Of a DNA stretch of 64,000 nt, positions 1 through 7,001 are shown piece by piece. The DNA is from Oscillospiraceae bacterium. GTDB lineage: Bacteria; Bacillota; Clostridia; Oscillospirales; Ruminococcaceae. The translations under genes and the position numbers were made by a program. The DNA is taken from assembly GCA_025757985.1 (NCBI GenBank), contig CP107210.1, forward strand, positions 2,356,001 to 2,420,000, read 5' to 3'. Position 1 is the first letter of the stretch, and each line of letters opens with the position of its first letter. The notes below the pieces were generated by a model. The model did not search any database. It had not been told where the DNA came from and worked only from the letters and a program-made list of their open reading frames with translations.

Positions 1-198
1 ATCGTTAAATCGCGCCGTGTGCTGATGGCGCAGACCGCCAACGTCGAGTTTGCCAACCTGTTCGGCGTACACCGCGGTTCCCCCGTGCTGTATGTCGAAA
101 ACGTGGTCATGGACCAAAACGACCGTCCGATCGACCTCAGTAAAGAATATCTGGACGGCGTTACCCAGAAATTTGAATTTGAAGTTGTCAACCAATAA
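1..198 (+). CDS. GntR-family transcriptional regulator, C-terminal end (partial)
   Basis: The window opens inside an open frame that ends with TAA at 196-198, giving the last 65 residues of a protein. The pattern 'SPVLYVENVVMDQNDRPI' followed by 'KEYLDG' and a short beta strand is typical of the UTRA ligand-binding domain of GntR/HutC regulators. Such proteins bind a sugar phosphate or similar effector and control neighbouring genes. The next gene is a PTS component 44 bases downstream on the same strand, so a role in sugar uptake control is likely but inferred. The DNA-binding half lies outside the window. Confidence 0.75.
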   Translation: MVKSRRVLMAQTANVEFANLFGVHRGSPVLYVENVVMDQNDRPIDLSKEYLDGVTQKFEFEVVNQ

Positions 199-242
199 GC
201 CGGGACTGTGCGCCCGATTTTGCTAAAGGAGTGTAGTTTGCT

Positions 243-683
243 ATGGTAGGTGTAGTTGTGACCGGGCATGGCGGCTTTGCCGCCGGTATGGCTGCCAATG
301 TAAAAATGCTGGCAGGCAGTGATGCGGAACTAAAGGCCGTGGATTTTGCCGATGGCATGGATGTGGAAGTGTTTGAAAAGCAGCTGGCAGAGGCAATCGA
401 CAGCTATGCAGACTGCGAGGCTGTTCTGGTGCTGGCAGACATTGCCGGCGGTACGCCGTACAACCGCGCAGCGGGACTTTCGATGACCCGCCCCAAGGTG
501 CGCGTGATCTCCGGGCTGAACAGCAGTATGCTGATGGATCTGTGCATGCGCAACATCACCGGTGACGAATGCCCCGATGTGGATGCACTGGCTGCCGACA
601 TTATGCAGACCGGGCACGAAAACATCGGCAAATTTGTGCTGGAGGTTCCCGCCCAGCCGCAGGAGGACGAGGACGGTATCTGA
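243..683 (+). CDS. PTS mannose/fructose/sorbose family IIA component
   Basis: The 146-residue protein has the EIIA-Man fold signature: strand 'VGVVVTGHGGFAAGM' with the phosphorylatable histidine at residue 9, then 'VLVLADIAGGTPYNRA' near residues 61-76 and 'VISGLNSSML' near 88-97. It would accept phosphate from HPr and pass it to a IIB subunit at the cytoplasmic face of a sugar transporter. No IIB, IIC or IID gene follows, so it may serve a transporter encoded elsewhere or regulate neighbours. An AAAGGAG-type ribosome site about 10 bases before ATG 243 supports the start. A double-HAD phosphatase gene follows after 13 bases, probably in one operon. Confidence 0.85.
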   Translation: MVGVVVTGHGGFAAGMAANVKMLAGSDAELKAVDFADGMDVEVFEKQLAEAIDSYADCEAVLVLADIAGGTPYNRAAGLSMTRPKVRVISGLNSSMLMDLCMRNITGDECPDVDALAADIMQTGHENIGKFVLEVPAQPQEDEDGI

Positions 684-696
684 AGGGAGAAACGCC

Positions 697-2130
697 ATGA
701 AGCCGATCAAGGCAGTCATCTTTGATATGGACGGCGTGCTGATCGACAGTGAACCGGTCTACCTGCACCATCAGTATACGCAGCTGAAACCGTTCTACCC
801 GTGGATCACCCTGGAAAGCATGTACCCGTTGGTGGGCATTTCCGGGCAGGAATATATGCCCTTTATGGCGAAACTCTGCCGCCGTACCGACGATGCCGCG
901 TTCCGGCAGGAAATGGACGCCATGAACGCCGGGTGTCAGGTGTATTACCCGGACATTCTGCGCAAGGAGGTTCGCCCGCTGCTGCATGAATTAAAGCAGA
1001 TGGGGCTGCAGGTAGCCCTTGCAAGCAGCAGCAGCCGGGAATGTATTGAGCAGGTCCTGACACAATGCGAGATTCGGGAACTGTTTGACTGCATCGTCAG
1101 CGGTCACGAATTTACCCGCAGCAAGCCGGATCCTGAAATTTACCGTTTCACCATGGACAAGCTGGGGCGCAAGCCGGAGGAATGTCTGATCGTGGAGGAC
1201 TCCACCTACGGTGTGCAGGCAGGTACGGCGGCGGGCGGCGTTGTGGCTGCCCTGCGGGACGAAAGATTCCCGTTTGACCAGCGGGCGGCGCAGCTGCATA
1301 TCGACAGCCTTGCCGAGCTGCCTGCGCTGGCGGCGTGCGGCGGAAAAAGGATACGCGCAGCCTTCTTTGATGTGGACGGCACCCTGATTACCGTGGGCGG
1401 GCATCGGATGCCGCCCAGTGTAGCCCCTGCATTGCAGGCTTTACAGCGCAGCGGCGTGCAGGTGTTTCTGTGCACCGGCCGCCACGCTTTGGAAATTGAA
1501 GAAGAAAACATGCTGCCCGGCATCACGGTTGACGGTGCGGTTTATATGAACGGTCAGCTCTGCGAGCTGCAGGGGCAGATCGTGCGGGAAACACCCATTC
1601 CTGCCGAGGATCTGTCGGCATTGAAACAGTTCTTACAGAAAAAGAACCGCAGCTGTATTTTTCTTGAAAAAGACCGGATGTACGCCAACTGTGTGGATTC
1701 CCGCATGGAGGTCGAGCAGGCAAAAATCGGCACCGCCGTGCCGGCTGTGCGCGATATTTCCGATCTGGAAAACCGCCGCATATATCAGGTCATCCCCTTC
1801 GTGAACGAGGAGGAGGAAGAAGAACTGCTGCGGCAGATGCCCCATTGCCGAACAAAGCGCTGGGGGGATGCCGTGGTGGATCTGATGAGCCGATCCGGCG
1901 GCAAGGAAAACGGTATCCGTGCCCTGTGTGCGGCAATCGGTATCACCACGGAGGAAACCATTGCCTTTGGAGATGCCGACAACGATTTGGAAATGCTGCA
2001 GCTGGCCGGTATCGGCGTGGCAATGGGCAATGCCCTGCCGCAGGTGTGTGCCTGTGCCGATATGGTCACAGACACCGTGGAAAATGACGGCATCGCCCAT
2101 GCACTCCAAAAATTAAAACTGATTGGATAA
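697..2130 (+). CDS. Two-domain HAD phosphatase fusion (beta-phosphoglucomutase-like plus Cof-like)
   Basis: The start is ATG 697, after GAAGGGAGA; the frame stays open further upstream but only overlaps the PTS gene. The 477-residue protein carries two HAD modules. The first (about 1-215) begins 'IFDMDGVLIDSEP' with nucleophile D10 and acid D12, and has 'LIVEDSTYGVQAG', as in beta-phosphoglucomutase and sugar phosphatases. The second (about 220-477) begins 'FFDVDGTLI' with D225 and D227, has 'FLCTGR' and ends with 'AFGDADNDLEML', as in Cof-type phosphatases. Each type normally exists as a separate protein of 210-270 residues. Both active sites look intact. Substrates cannot be read from sequence; sugar phosphates are likely given the PTS neighbour. 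Confidence 0.85.
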   Translation: MKPIKAVIFDMDGVLIDSEPVYLHHQYTQLKPFYPWITLESMYPLVGISGQEYMPFMAKLCRRTDDAAFRQEMDAMNAGCQVYYPDILRKEVRPLLHELKQMGLQVALASSSSRECIEQVLTQCEIRELFDCIVSGHEFTRSKPDPEIYRFTMDKLGRKPEECLIVEDSTYGVQAGTAAGGVVAALRDERFPFDQRAAQLHIDSLAELPALAACGGKRIRAAFFDVDGTLITVGGHRMPPSVAPALQALQRSGVQVFLCTGRHALEIEEENMLPGITVDGAVYMNGQLCELQGQIVRETPIPAEDLSALKQFLQKKNRSCIFLEKDRMYANCVDSRMEVEQAKIGTAVPAVRDISDLENRRIYQVIPFVNEEEEEELLRQMPHCRTKRWGDAVVDLMSRSGGKENGIRALCAAIGITTEETIAFGDADNDLEMLQLAGIGVAMGNALPQVCACADMVTDTVENDGIAHALQKLKLIG

Positions 2131-2135
2131 ATTAT

Positions 2136-2176
2136 AAAACGAGGAACGCTTTCCCGCAAGAAAGGCTCCTCGTTTT
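2136..2176 (+). terminator. Hairpin terminator after the double-HAD gene
   Basis: AAAACGAGGA and a CTTTC arm pair with GAAAG and TCCTCGTTTT around a short loop, starting 5 bases after the HAD stop codon. The right arm ends in TTTT, so it fits an intrinsic terminator. It lies only 19 bases before the next start codon, so partial readthrough is possible. Confidence 0.7.
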
Positions 2177-2195
2177 CCAAAAGGGGCAGTGTTCT

Positions 2196-3071
2196 ATGAT
2201 GAAAGAAAAAACGCAGACCCTTGTAACGGATCAGCTGTATAACCTGGCTGCGGGGTTTCTGTACGCCCTGAGCATCTGTTATTTTGCCAAGGGCGCGGAC
2301 TTTGCACCCGGCGGGCTGTCGGGTCTTGCTTTGCTGGGCAACTATCTGTGGGGGTTTCCCATCGGCATCACAACGCTGGTGCTGAATGTGCCCCTGGTTC
2401 TGCTTGGTTTCCGCTTTGTGGGACGCGCCTTTCTGGGGAAAACCGTCATCAGTATGCTGTGGTGTACCTTTTTTCAGGATGTTGCCTTTGCAGACCAGCC
2501 CGGCTACGGCGGAGATCCGTTGCTGGCGGCCCTGTTTGCGGGTATCACATGGGGCGGCGCGTTGGCGCTTTTGTATATGCGGGGTTCGTCCAGCGGCGGC
2601 ACCGATTTCTTGACGATGTCGATCAAAGTGCTGCGCCCGCATCTGTCGGTCGGTGTTGTGACCGGTGCGATAGACCTTGTGGTCATCCTGTTAGGTTGGC
2701 CTGTGTTTGGCTCTGTCGATGCCGTTTTGTACGGTCTTGTCACAACGGCGGTTACCTCGCTGGTTATCGACAAAATCATGTACGGCAGCAATGCCGGCAA
2801 AATGCTGACGATCATCACTACCAAGGGGCAGGAAATTGCGGACGAAATTTCCCGCCAATGCGAGCGCGGCTCAACAATGGTCAAAGCAGTGGGCACATAC
2901 ACCGGTACGGAGCGGCAGATGCTGCTCTGCGTCTGTGCCAGACCGCAGGTGTACCGCATCCGGATGGCGGCCTACCGCATTGACCCCGGCTGTATGGTCA
3001 TGGTGACGGAAACCGGCGAGGTTTACGGCGAGGGCTTTGTTGACCCGGGCAAGACGGCGTCGTTTTTATAA
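2196..3071 (+). CDS. YitT family integral membrane protein (DUF161 with C-terminal DUF2179)
   Basis: The 291-residue protein has about five or six hydrophobic segments in the first 200 residues. Typical YitT motifs are 'GLSGLALLGNYLWGFPIG' near 40-57 and 'RGSSSGGTDFL' near 129-139. A soluble tail from about 205 matches the DUF2179 pattern of repeated strands with 'RGSTMVKAVGTYTGTERQML'. YitT proteins are widespread in Firmicutes, and their transport or sensing role is not established. Two ATG codons start the frame at 2196 and 2199; GGGG about ten bases upstream fits either. deoC follows 37 bases after the stop. Confidence 0.85.
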   Translation: MMKEKTQTLVTDQLYNLAAGFLYALSICYFAKGADFAPGGLSGLALLGNYLWGFPIGITTLVLNVPLVLLGFRFVGRAFLGKTVISMLWCTFFQDVAFADQPGYGGDPLLAALFAGITWGGALALLYMRGSSSGGTDFLTMSIKVLRPHLSVGVVTGAIDLVVILLGWPVFGSVDAVLYGLVTTAVTSLVIDKIMYGSNAGKMLTIITTKGQEIADEISRQCERGSTMVKAVGTYTGTERQMLLCVCARPQVYRIRMAAYRIDPGCMVMVTETGEVYGEGFVDPGKTASFL

Positions 3072-3108
3072 GGCGATACCGCACACGAAACGAAAGGAAT
3101 GTTTTGTT

Positions 3109-3789
3109 ATGAATCCTATTACGCCTGCCGAACTGGCAGCTTATTTTGACCACACCCAGCTGCGCGCCTATGCGCAGCGCAAGGATTTTGAAAAGCTCTG
3201 TGCAGAGGCCCGTGAGTACGGCTTTGCCATGGTGGCCATCAACCCGGCTCCGGTTTCCCTGTGCAAGGAGCTGTTGGCGGGAACATCGGTCCATGTAGGA
3301 GCAGCGGTTGGTTTCCCCTTGGGGCAGAGTACGCCCAAGGTCAAGAAATACGAAACCGTAGATGCAATCACCAATGGCGCGGATGAGATCGATTATGTTA
3401 TCAACATTACGCAGCTGAAAGAAAAAAACTACGATTTTATTGAGCATGAGATGGCCGGTATTGTAGAGGAATGCCGCGGTGCAGGGGTGATCTCGAAGGT
3501 TATTTTTGAGAACTGCTACCTGACCGAGGAGGAAAAGCGCGCACTGTGCTCCATCGCGCGGGAGGTTCGCCCGGATTTCATAAAGACCTCCACGGGCTTT
3601 GGCACCGGCGGCGCAACCTTTGAGGATGTGGCGCTGATGAAAAAATGCGTTGGCGATGAGGTGAAAATCAAGGCAGCCGGCGGCATCCGCACATTGGATA
3701 CCGCTTTGCGTATGATCGAGCTGGGCGTATCCCGCATCGGCTCCACAGCCAGCGTCAGCATTATAGAAGAACTGAAACATAGGTTATAA
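3109..3789 (+). CDS. deoC: Deoxyribose-phosphate aldolase
   Basis: The enzyme cleaves 2-deoxyribose 5-phosphate to glyceraldehyde 3-phosphate and acetaldehyde in deoxynucleoside catabolism. The 226-residue length is usual for the family. The Schiff-base lysine lies in 'DFIKTSTGF' (K159), the proton-relay lysine in 'VKIKAAGGIRT' (K188), and the key aspartate in 'GADEIDYVINI' near residue 95. ATG 3109 is preceded by GAAAGGA at good spacing and begins the conserved N terminus; the open frame reaches back to 3037 without an alternative that fits. No other nucleoside genes are adjacent, so it is a single catabolic gene at the end of the host block. Confidence 0.95.
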   Translation: MNPITPAELAAYFDHTQLRAYAQRKDFEKLCAEAREYGFAMVAINPAPVSLCKELLAGTSVHVGAAVGFPLGQSTPKVKKYETVDAITNGADEIDYVINITQLKEKNYDFIEHEMAGIVEECRGAGVISKVIFENCYLTEEEKRALCSIAREVRPDFIKTSTGFGTGGATFEDVALMKKCVGDEVKIKAAGGIRTLDTALRMIELGVSRIGSTASVSIIEELKHRL

Positions 3790-3823
3790 AATCGATAGGG
3801 ATGGCCGGAACGGTCTGAACTGC

Positions 3824-3884
3824 AGAAAGCCAATAAGCACCACTAAGTTTAACTTGGTGGTGCTTATTGTTTTATTGGCTTTCT
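3824..3884. terminator. Bidirectional hairpin terminator between deoC and the XRE gene
   Basis: A long imperfect palindrome combines an inner stem AATAAGCACCAC/GTGGTGCTTATT with an outer AGAAAGCCAATA/TATTGGCTTTCT. It is followed by T-rich sequence on + and on -. It sits between two convergent genes and overlaps the last codons of the XRE gene, so it can end transcription from both sides. Confidence 0.8.
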
Positions 3885-4627
3885 TTTTTGGTTTTATAAC
3901 ATTCTGTAATATAATCCAGCAGCGCCATATTTTTCAGGCGATAGGTGGCTTCCTCTATAGAGCCTGCAGTATCTTCCAGATACAACCAGCTTTCACCTTC
4001 AGGTATAGAACTTTCGTCCATACGTCCGTCCAAAATTTCTTTCCATAGCTCACGTTTTTCTTTAATTTCTGCGCCCATTTCTCTAGGAACCGCATAACGG
4101 CTGCATAGAAAGCGTTCTGCTGTCAAATCAACACCATCATCCCAAGTGATTTTGTCCAGCAGTTGCTTAACTGTATGGAGCGTATCTGTTGCGGTTTTCG
4201 AAAATTCATTTTTGGGGAATTTCAAGCTGATGCTGCCGTCAACCTCGACGATTTCCATACTGCCAAATTGCAGCTGCATATTCAGCAGCAGCGTGGCAAT
4301 TCCCTCCGGGGTGCAGGTGTCGATAGGAAACAGCATTTGCATCGGAACATCTAACGTTTGTGCGATTTTTTCCAAATTCTCCTGCCGGGGCATTTTCAGA
4401 CCATATTCATAATGCCGCCACAGGGTCGCATTGATTCCTGTTTTTTCTGCGGCTTCCTCCTGCGTCATTTCTCGGTAAAGGCGCAACCGTTTGATACGGT
4501 TGCCCAAAATCTTCTTCTGTTCTTGAAAACTGATCGGTGTCTTATCTGCAGAGTGAGAGTAGTTTCCGAATTCATCACGCATCAACGTAAAATCTCTATC
4601 ACTCACAGTTGTCCAACGCATTGACAT
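3872..4627 (-). CDS. XRE-family repressor divergent from xis-int
   Basis: The 251-residue protein has a helix-turn-helix at about residues 43-98 ('RIKRLRLYREMTQEEAAEKT', 'RHYEYGLKMPRQENLEKIAQ'). Its C-terminal domain was not recognised. Start ATG 4625-4627 has GGAGG eight bases upstream. It is transcribed away from the excisionase-integrase pair. The shared 266-base control region contains repeats of an ACTTAAAAGTAC-like box at both promoters. The simplest reading is a self-regulating repressor holding the recombination genes off, like a phage CI. The DNA binding is inferred from layout, not known for this protein. Confidence 0.8.
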   Translation of the reverse strand: MSMRWTTVSDRDFTLMRDEFGNYSHSADKTPISFQEQKKILGNRIKRLRLYREMTQEEAAEKTGINATLWRHYEYGLKMPRQENLEKIAQTLDVPMQMLFPIDTCTPEGIATLLLNMQLQFGSMEIVEVDGSISLKFPKNEFSKTATDTLHTVKQLLDKITWDDGVDLTAERFLCSRYAVPREMGAEIKEKRELWKEILDGRMDESSIPEGESWLYLEDTAGSIEEATYRLKNMALLDYITECYKTKKESQ

Positions 4628-4651
4628 ACCTTTACCCTCCGCCTCGGTTCT

Positions 4652-4663
4652 GTACTTTTAAGG
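4652..4663. promoter_or_regulatory. Operator-like repeat at the repressor promoter
   Basis: On - this reads CCTTAAAAGTAC, matching two boxes on the other side of the control region (4756-4770 and 4794-4808). It lies at about +3 to +14 of the predicted repressor transcript, where bound repressor would block its own gene. A weaker copy, TTCCTTAAAATAT, is at 4723-4735. Confidence 0.6.
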
Positions 4664-4672
4664 AACAACCTC

Positions 4673-4701
4673 ATTATAACAAACTTTTGCTATCTATACA
4701 A
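4673..4701 (-). promoter_or_regulatory. Repressor promoter (TTGTAT-17-TATAAT)
   Basis: On - the -35 box TTGTAT (4696-4701) is 17 bases from a perfect TATAAT (4673-4678). Transcription would start near 4666 and run about 40 bases before the XRE start codon. Confidence 0.7.
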
Positions 4702-4749
4702 GAGCGAGAATTTTCTTGTGTTTTCCTTAAAATATTTTTGTAAAAACGA

Positions 4750-4778
4750 TTGACAGTAACTTAAAAGTACTATATAAT
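4750..4778 (+). promoter_or_regulatory. xis-int promoter with an operator in the spacer
   Basis: TTGACA (4750-4755) and TATAAT (4773-4778) are both perfect sigma-A boxes with a 17-base spacer. The spacer holds GTAACTTAAAAGTAC (4756-4770), so a protein bound there would exclude RNA polymerase. This would be a strong promoter when not repressed. Confidence 0.8.
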
Positions 4779-4793
4779 TCAGATGCAGCATAT

Positions 4794-4808
4794 GTAACTT
4801 AAAAGTAC
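4794..4808. promoter_or_regulatory. Second operator-like copy downstream of the xis-int promoter
   Basis: GTAACTTAAAAGTAC is repeated base for base 38 bases after the copy in the promoter spacer. It lies at about +10 to +24 of the predicted transcript. The pair allows cooperative binding on one face of the helix. Confidence 0.65.
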
Positions 4809-4893
4809 ATTTGTATAGCGCCTTGATAATCCAATATGCCAAACCTTCCGAAACAGCTTTCGCATCTGTAAAACGCGAGAAAGGACCTCTCTT

Positions 4894-5109
4894 ATGAACC
4901 GTATCCGTACCATTCAAGGCGCAGCCGATGAACTGCGCAAACGTGATCCCGGTTGTGCCATCAGCGCACACAACATCCGTCAGTTGGTGCTGCACAAGGA
5001 AATTCCCAGCCGTAAAGCCGGGTCAAAGTATCTGGTGGCGCTGGACGATGTAGAACGCTATTTCGGGCTTACCATTGACGAAAACGAACTGAACCATGGC
5101 ATCGGTTGA
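4894..5109 (+). CDS. xis: Excisionase-like small DNA-binding protein
   Basis: The 71-residue protein has a winged-helix/MerR-like pattern: 'IQGAADELRKRDPGCAIS', 'IRQLVLHKEIPSRKAGSKYL' and 'LDDVERYFG'. This is the arrangement of Tn916-type excisionases, which bend DNA at element ends and steer integrase toward excision. AAAGGA precedes ATG 4894. Its 3' end overlaps the integrase start by 14 bases, indicating translational coupling. The promoter lies about 110 bases upstream and carries repressor-type repeats. Confidence 0.8.
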   Translation: MNRIRTIQGAADELRKRDPGCAISAHNIRQLVLHKEIPSRKAGSKYLVALDDVERYFGLTIDENELNHGIG

Positions 5110-6337
5110 GAAACGCTACAATAAGGCCGGAAACCTTATTTCTTTTCGTATCCATGTTTTTCATGGGAGGGACGAATTCGGCAAGCAGCTCCCGCCTTTT
5201 ATCAAAACGGTCCGTGTTCCGCCCGAATTGAATGCGCGGCAGATCGAAACGCTGATCCAGCGCGAAACCGTCCATTTTGAGGAGGAGTGCGAGCTTATCA
5301 CAGCCCGTGAAAAAGAAGAAGCGGCAAAAGCCGCCGAACCGAAATGTATATCGTTCGAGGATTTTGCCGTTAAGGTTATGGAAATTAAGGAGCGCACCGG
5401 CAAGGAGAAAAGCACCCTCGCACGATATCAGGATATGCTGGATTCCCGCATCAATCCGTACTTAGGCAAGACGCCCGTGGACGAAATTACTGGCGATATG
5501 CTGGATGATTTCTACGCCATGCTGCTCAAGCCGGGGCAGAACAAGAAAACCGGCGGCGGACTTTCCCGCAAAACGGTGTTGGAACATCACCATGTTATCT
5601 CCACCATTATGGAACACGCCATCCGCAAGCATCTGATTGCGTTCAACCCCTGCCGCGATGCCACGCCGCCTGTGGCAGACCCGCCGATGCCGAACTACTA
5701 TCAGCCCACCGACTTGGCGCTGATCCGTCAGGCGCTGGAGAACGAGAGCGTCAAGTGGTACACGCTGATCCATGTGCTGATGCTCTACGGCATCCGGCGC
5801 GGGGAGTGCGCCGGCATCAAGCTAAGTGCCGTAGACCTGAGGGGCAAGACCATCACCATCTGTTCCTGCGTCATGTACGACCCCAAGAACGGTGTGTACG
5901 AGAAGCCCTACCCCAAAAAGCGCAAGCCGCGCCAGCTGCCGATTACCCCGCAGATGGACGAAATCCTGCGCCGCTACCTAAAGTGGCGCGGCGAACAGCC
6001 GGAATGGTACGGGGATCTCTGGCAGGAAAGCGGCTACTTGTTTACCAATGAGTACGGCGGACCTATGAATCCGGACAACATTACACAGTATCTGAACCGC
6101 ATGGGGGACAGGCTGCAAAAAGAAAACCCGAATTTTCCCCACCTGAACCCCCACGCCTTCCGCCATGCCGTTGCGTCCATCCTTGTGGCGAACGGTACCG
6201 ACATTGTGACGACAGCTGCCTTCATCGGTGACAAACCCGCCACCGTTTCCGAGCGCTATGCCCACATCATCGACTCCGCCAAAATCAGGGCGGGGGACAC
6301 CCTGAGCAGCGTGATTTTCGGAGATGGTAACAAATGA
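5096..6337 (+). CDS. int: Tyrosine recombinase (Tn916-like integrase)
   Basis: The 413-residue length fits Tn916-type integrases (about 405). An arm-binding N terminus (about 1-75) is followed by a SAM-like core-binding domain (about 85-185) and the catalytic domain. Catalytic positions visible are R234 in 'YGIRRGE', H353 and R356 in 'NPHAFRHA', and nucleophile Y388 in 'SERYAHI'. The usual second histidine (LGH) is replaced: the sequence reads 'FIGDKPATVSERY', with D379 there. It strand-exchanges the element ends with help from the overlapping xis product. A strong terminator follows. The cognate attachment site was not identified. Confidence 0.9.
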   Translation: MASVEKRYNKAGNLISFRIHVFHGRDEFGKQLPPFIKTVRVPPELNARQIETLIQRETVHFEEECELITAREKEEAAKAAEPKCISFEDFAVKVMEIKERTGKEKSTLARYQDMLDSRINPYLGKTPVDEITGDMLDDFYAMLLKPGQNKKTGGGLSRKTVLEHHHVISTIMEHAIRKHLIAFNPCRDATPPVADPPMPNYYQPTDLALIRQALENESVKWYTLIHVLMLYGIRRGECAGIKLSAVDLRGKTITICSCVMYDPKNGVYEKPYPKKRKPRQLPITPQMDEILRRYLKWRGEQPEWYGDLWQESGYLFTNEYGGPMNPDNITQYLNRMGDRLQKENPNFPHLNPHAFRHAVASILVANGTDIVTTAAFIGDKPATVSERYAHIIDSAKIRAGDTLSSVIFGDGNK

Positions 6338-6352
6338 GTTACCACTTTGTTA
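6326..6352. repeat. Inverted repeat across the integrase stop codon
   Basis: GTAACAAA at the end of int pairs with TTTGTTAC, with GTTACCACT repeated twice in the same stretch. Sites next to integrase genes are often near element ends, so this is a weak candidate for integrase arm sites or attachment sequence. A second copy needed to prove attachment was not found. Confidence 0.3.
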
Positions 6353-6385
6353 CCACTTTTCTTTTTTTGCGGCCTGCAAAAAGAA

Positions 6386-6421
6386 AAAGAACGGTAAAAC
6401 TTGACGTCTTACCGTTCTTTG
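6386..6421 (+). terminator. Rho-independent terminator after int
   Basis: AAAGAACGGTAA pairs with TTACCGTTCTTT around an 11-base loop, with a T-run at the 3' side. It ends the xis-int transcript about 50 bases after the stop. Confidence 0.85.
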
Positions 6422-6486
6422 TTGTCTGAGTGTGACAAAAAAGATACCCTGTTTTGAGAGGGAAAAATCAACGATAGTAGAAAAAT

Positions 6487-6918
6487 TTAATTGTTTTCTT
6501 TCTCTGTGGGCCATTGCAGCATCCATTCCAGATACTTTGCTCCTGTAATTTTCCTCGTCCTTAATTTTTCCTTTTGGCTATACCACTCTTTCAATAATTT
6601 TTCCACTTCCTCAAAATTATCAAAAAGCAGAATCGTGTCAATCGGAACGCTCCCGCCGCAGCCATGTTCCCAGTCATACCAAATCATCAAGCGAATAATG
6701 TCCTCCGGTGTTTCTGCCCTTGTAAAGAAATTTTCTTCGCGGACATTCAACGCTTTGGCTATTTCTTTGGTTCTGCTCTCTTTGGGCGTTCGGAATCCCG
6801 ACTCATATTGGGCAATGCGATTTGCTGCATTTCCATCCAAGTGCAGTCGTTCTCCCAGTTCCCGCTGCGTTAGTCCTCTGTGCTTACGCACCAGCTTGAT
6901 TTTCTCTCCCAGCTTCAT
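6487..6918 (-). CDS. Small XRE-family regulator
   Basis: The 143-residue protein begins directly with a helix-turn-helix ('KIKLVRKHRGLTQRELGERL', 'RIAQYESGFRTPKESRTKEI'), residues about 5-62. A tail of about 80 residues contains 'EDIIRLMIWYDWEHGCGG' and has no domain I recognise. It lies in an element mosaic between an integrase and a recombinase operon, and a strong hairpin at 6947-6993 separates it from the latter. Targets cannot be read from the sequence. Confidence 0.8.
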   Translation of the reverse strand: MKLGEKIKLVRKHRGLTQRELGERLHLDGNAANRIAQYESGFRTPKESRTKEIAKALNVREENFFTRAETPEDIIRLMIWYDWEHGCGGSVPIDTILLFDNFEEVEKLLKEWYSQKEKLRTRKITGAKYLEWMLQWPTEKENN

Positions 6919-6946
6919 AACTACCCCTTTCCGATAAAAGTGAAAA

Positions 6947-6993
6947 AGGTCATACCCAATCGAAGATGCCTTATCTCCGATTGGGTATGACCT
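6947..6993. terminator. Perfect 16-bp stem, terminator of the recombinase operon
   Basis: AGGTCATACCCAATCG (6947-6962) and its exact complement (6978-6993) enclose a 15-base loop. On - it is followed by a T-run, and on + by CTTTATTTTT. It lies 8 bases past the recombinase stop codon, fitting a bidirectional terminator. Confidence 0.85.
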
Positions 6994-7001
6994 CTTTATT
7001 T

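Noticed and set aside
562..696. Longer N terminus for the double-HAD protein
   Set aside because: It overlaps the PTS gene in another frame, and the ATG at 697 has a good ribosome site and begins the conserved motif.
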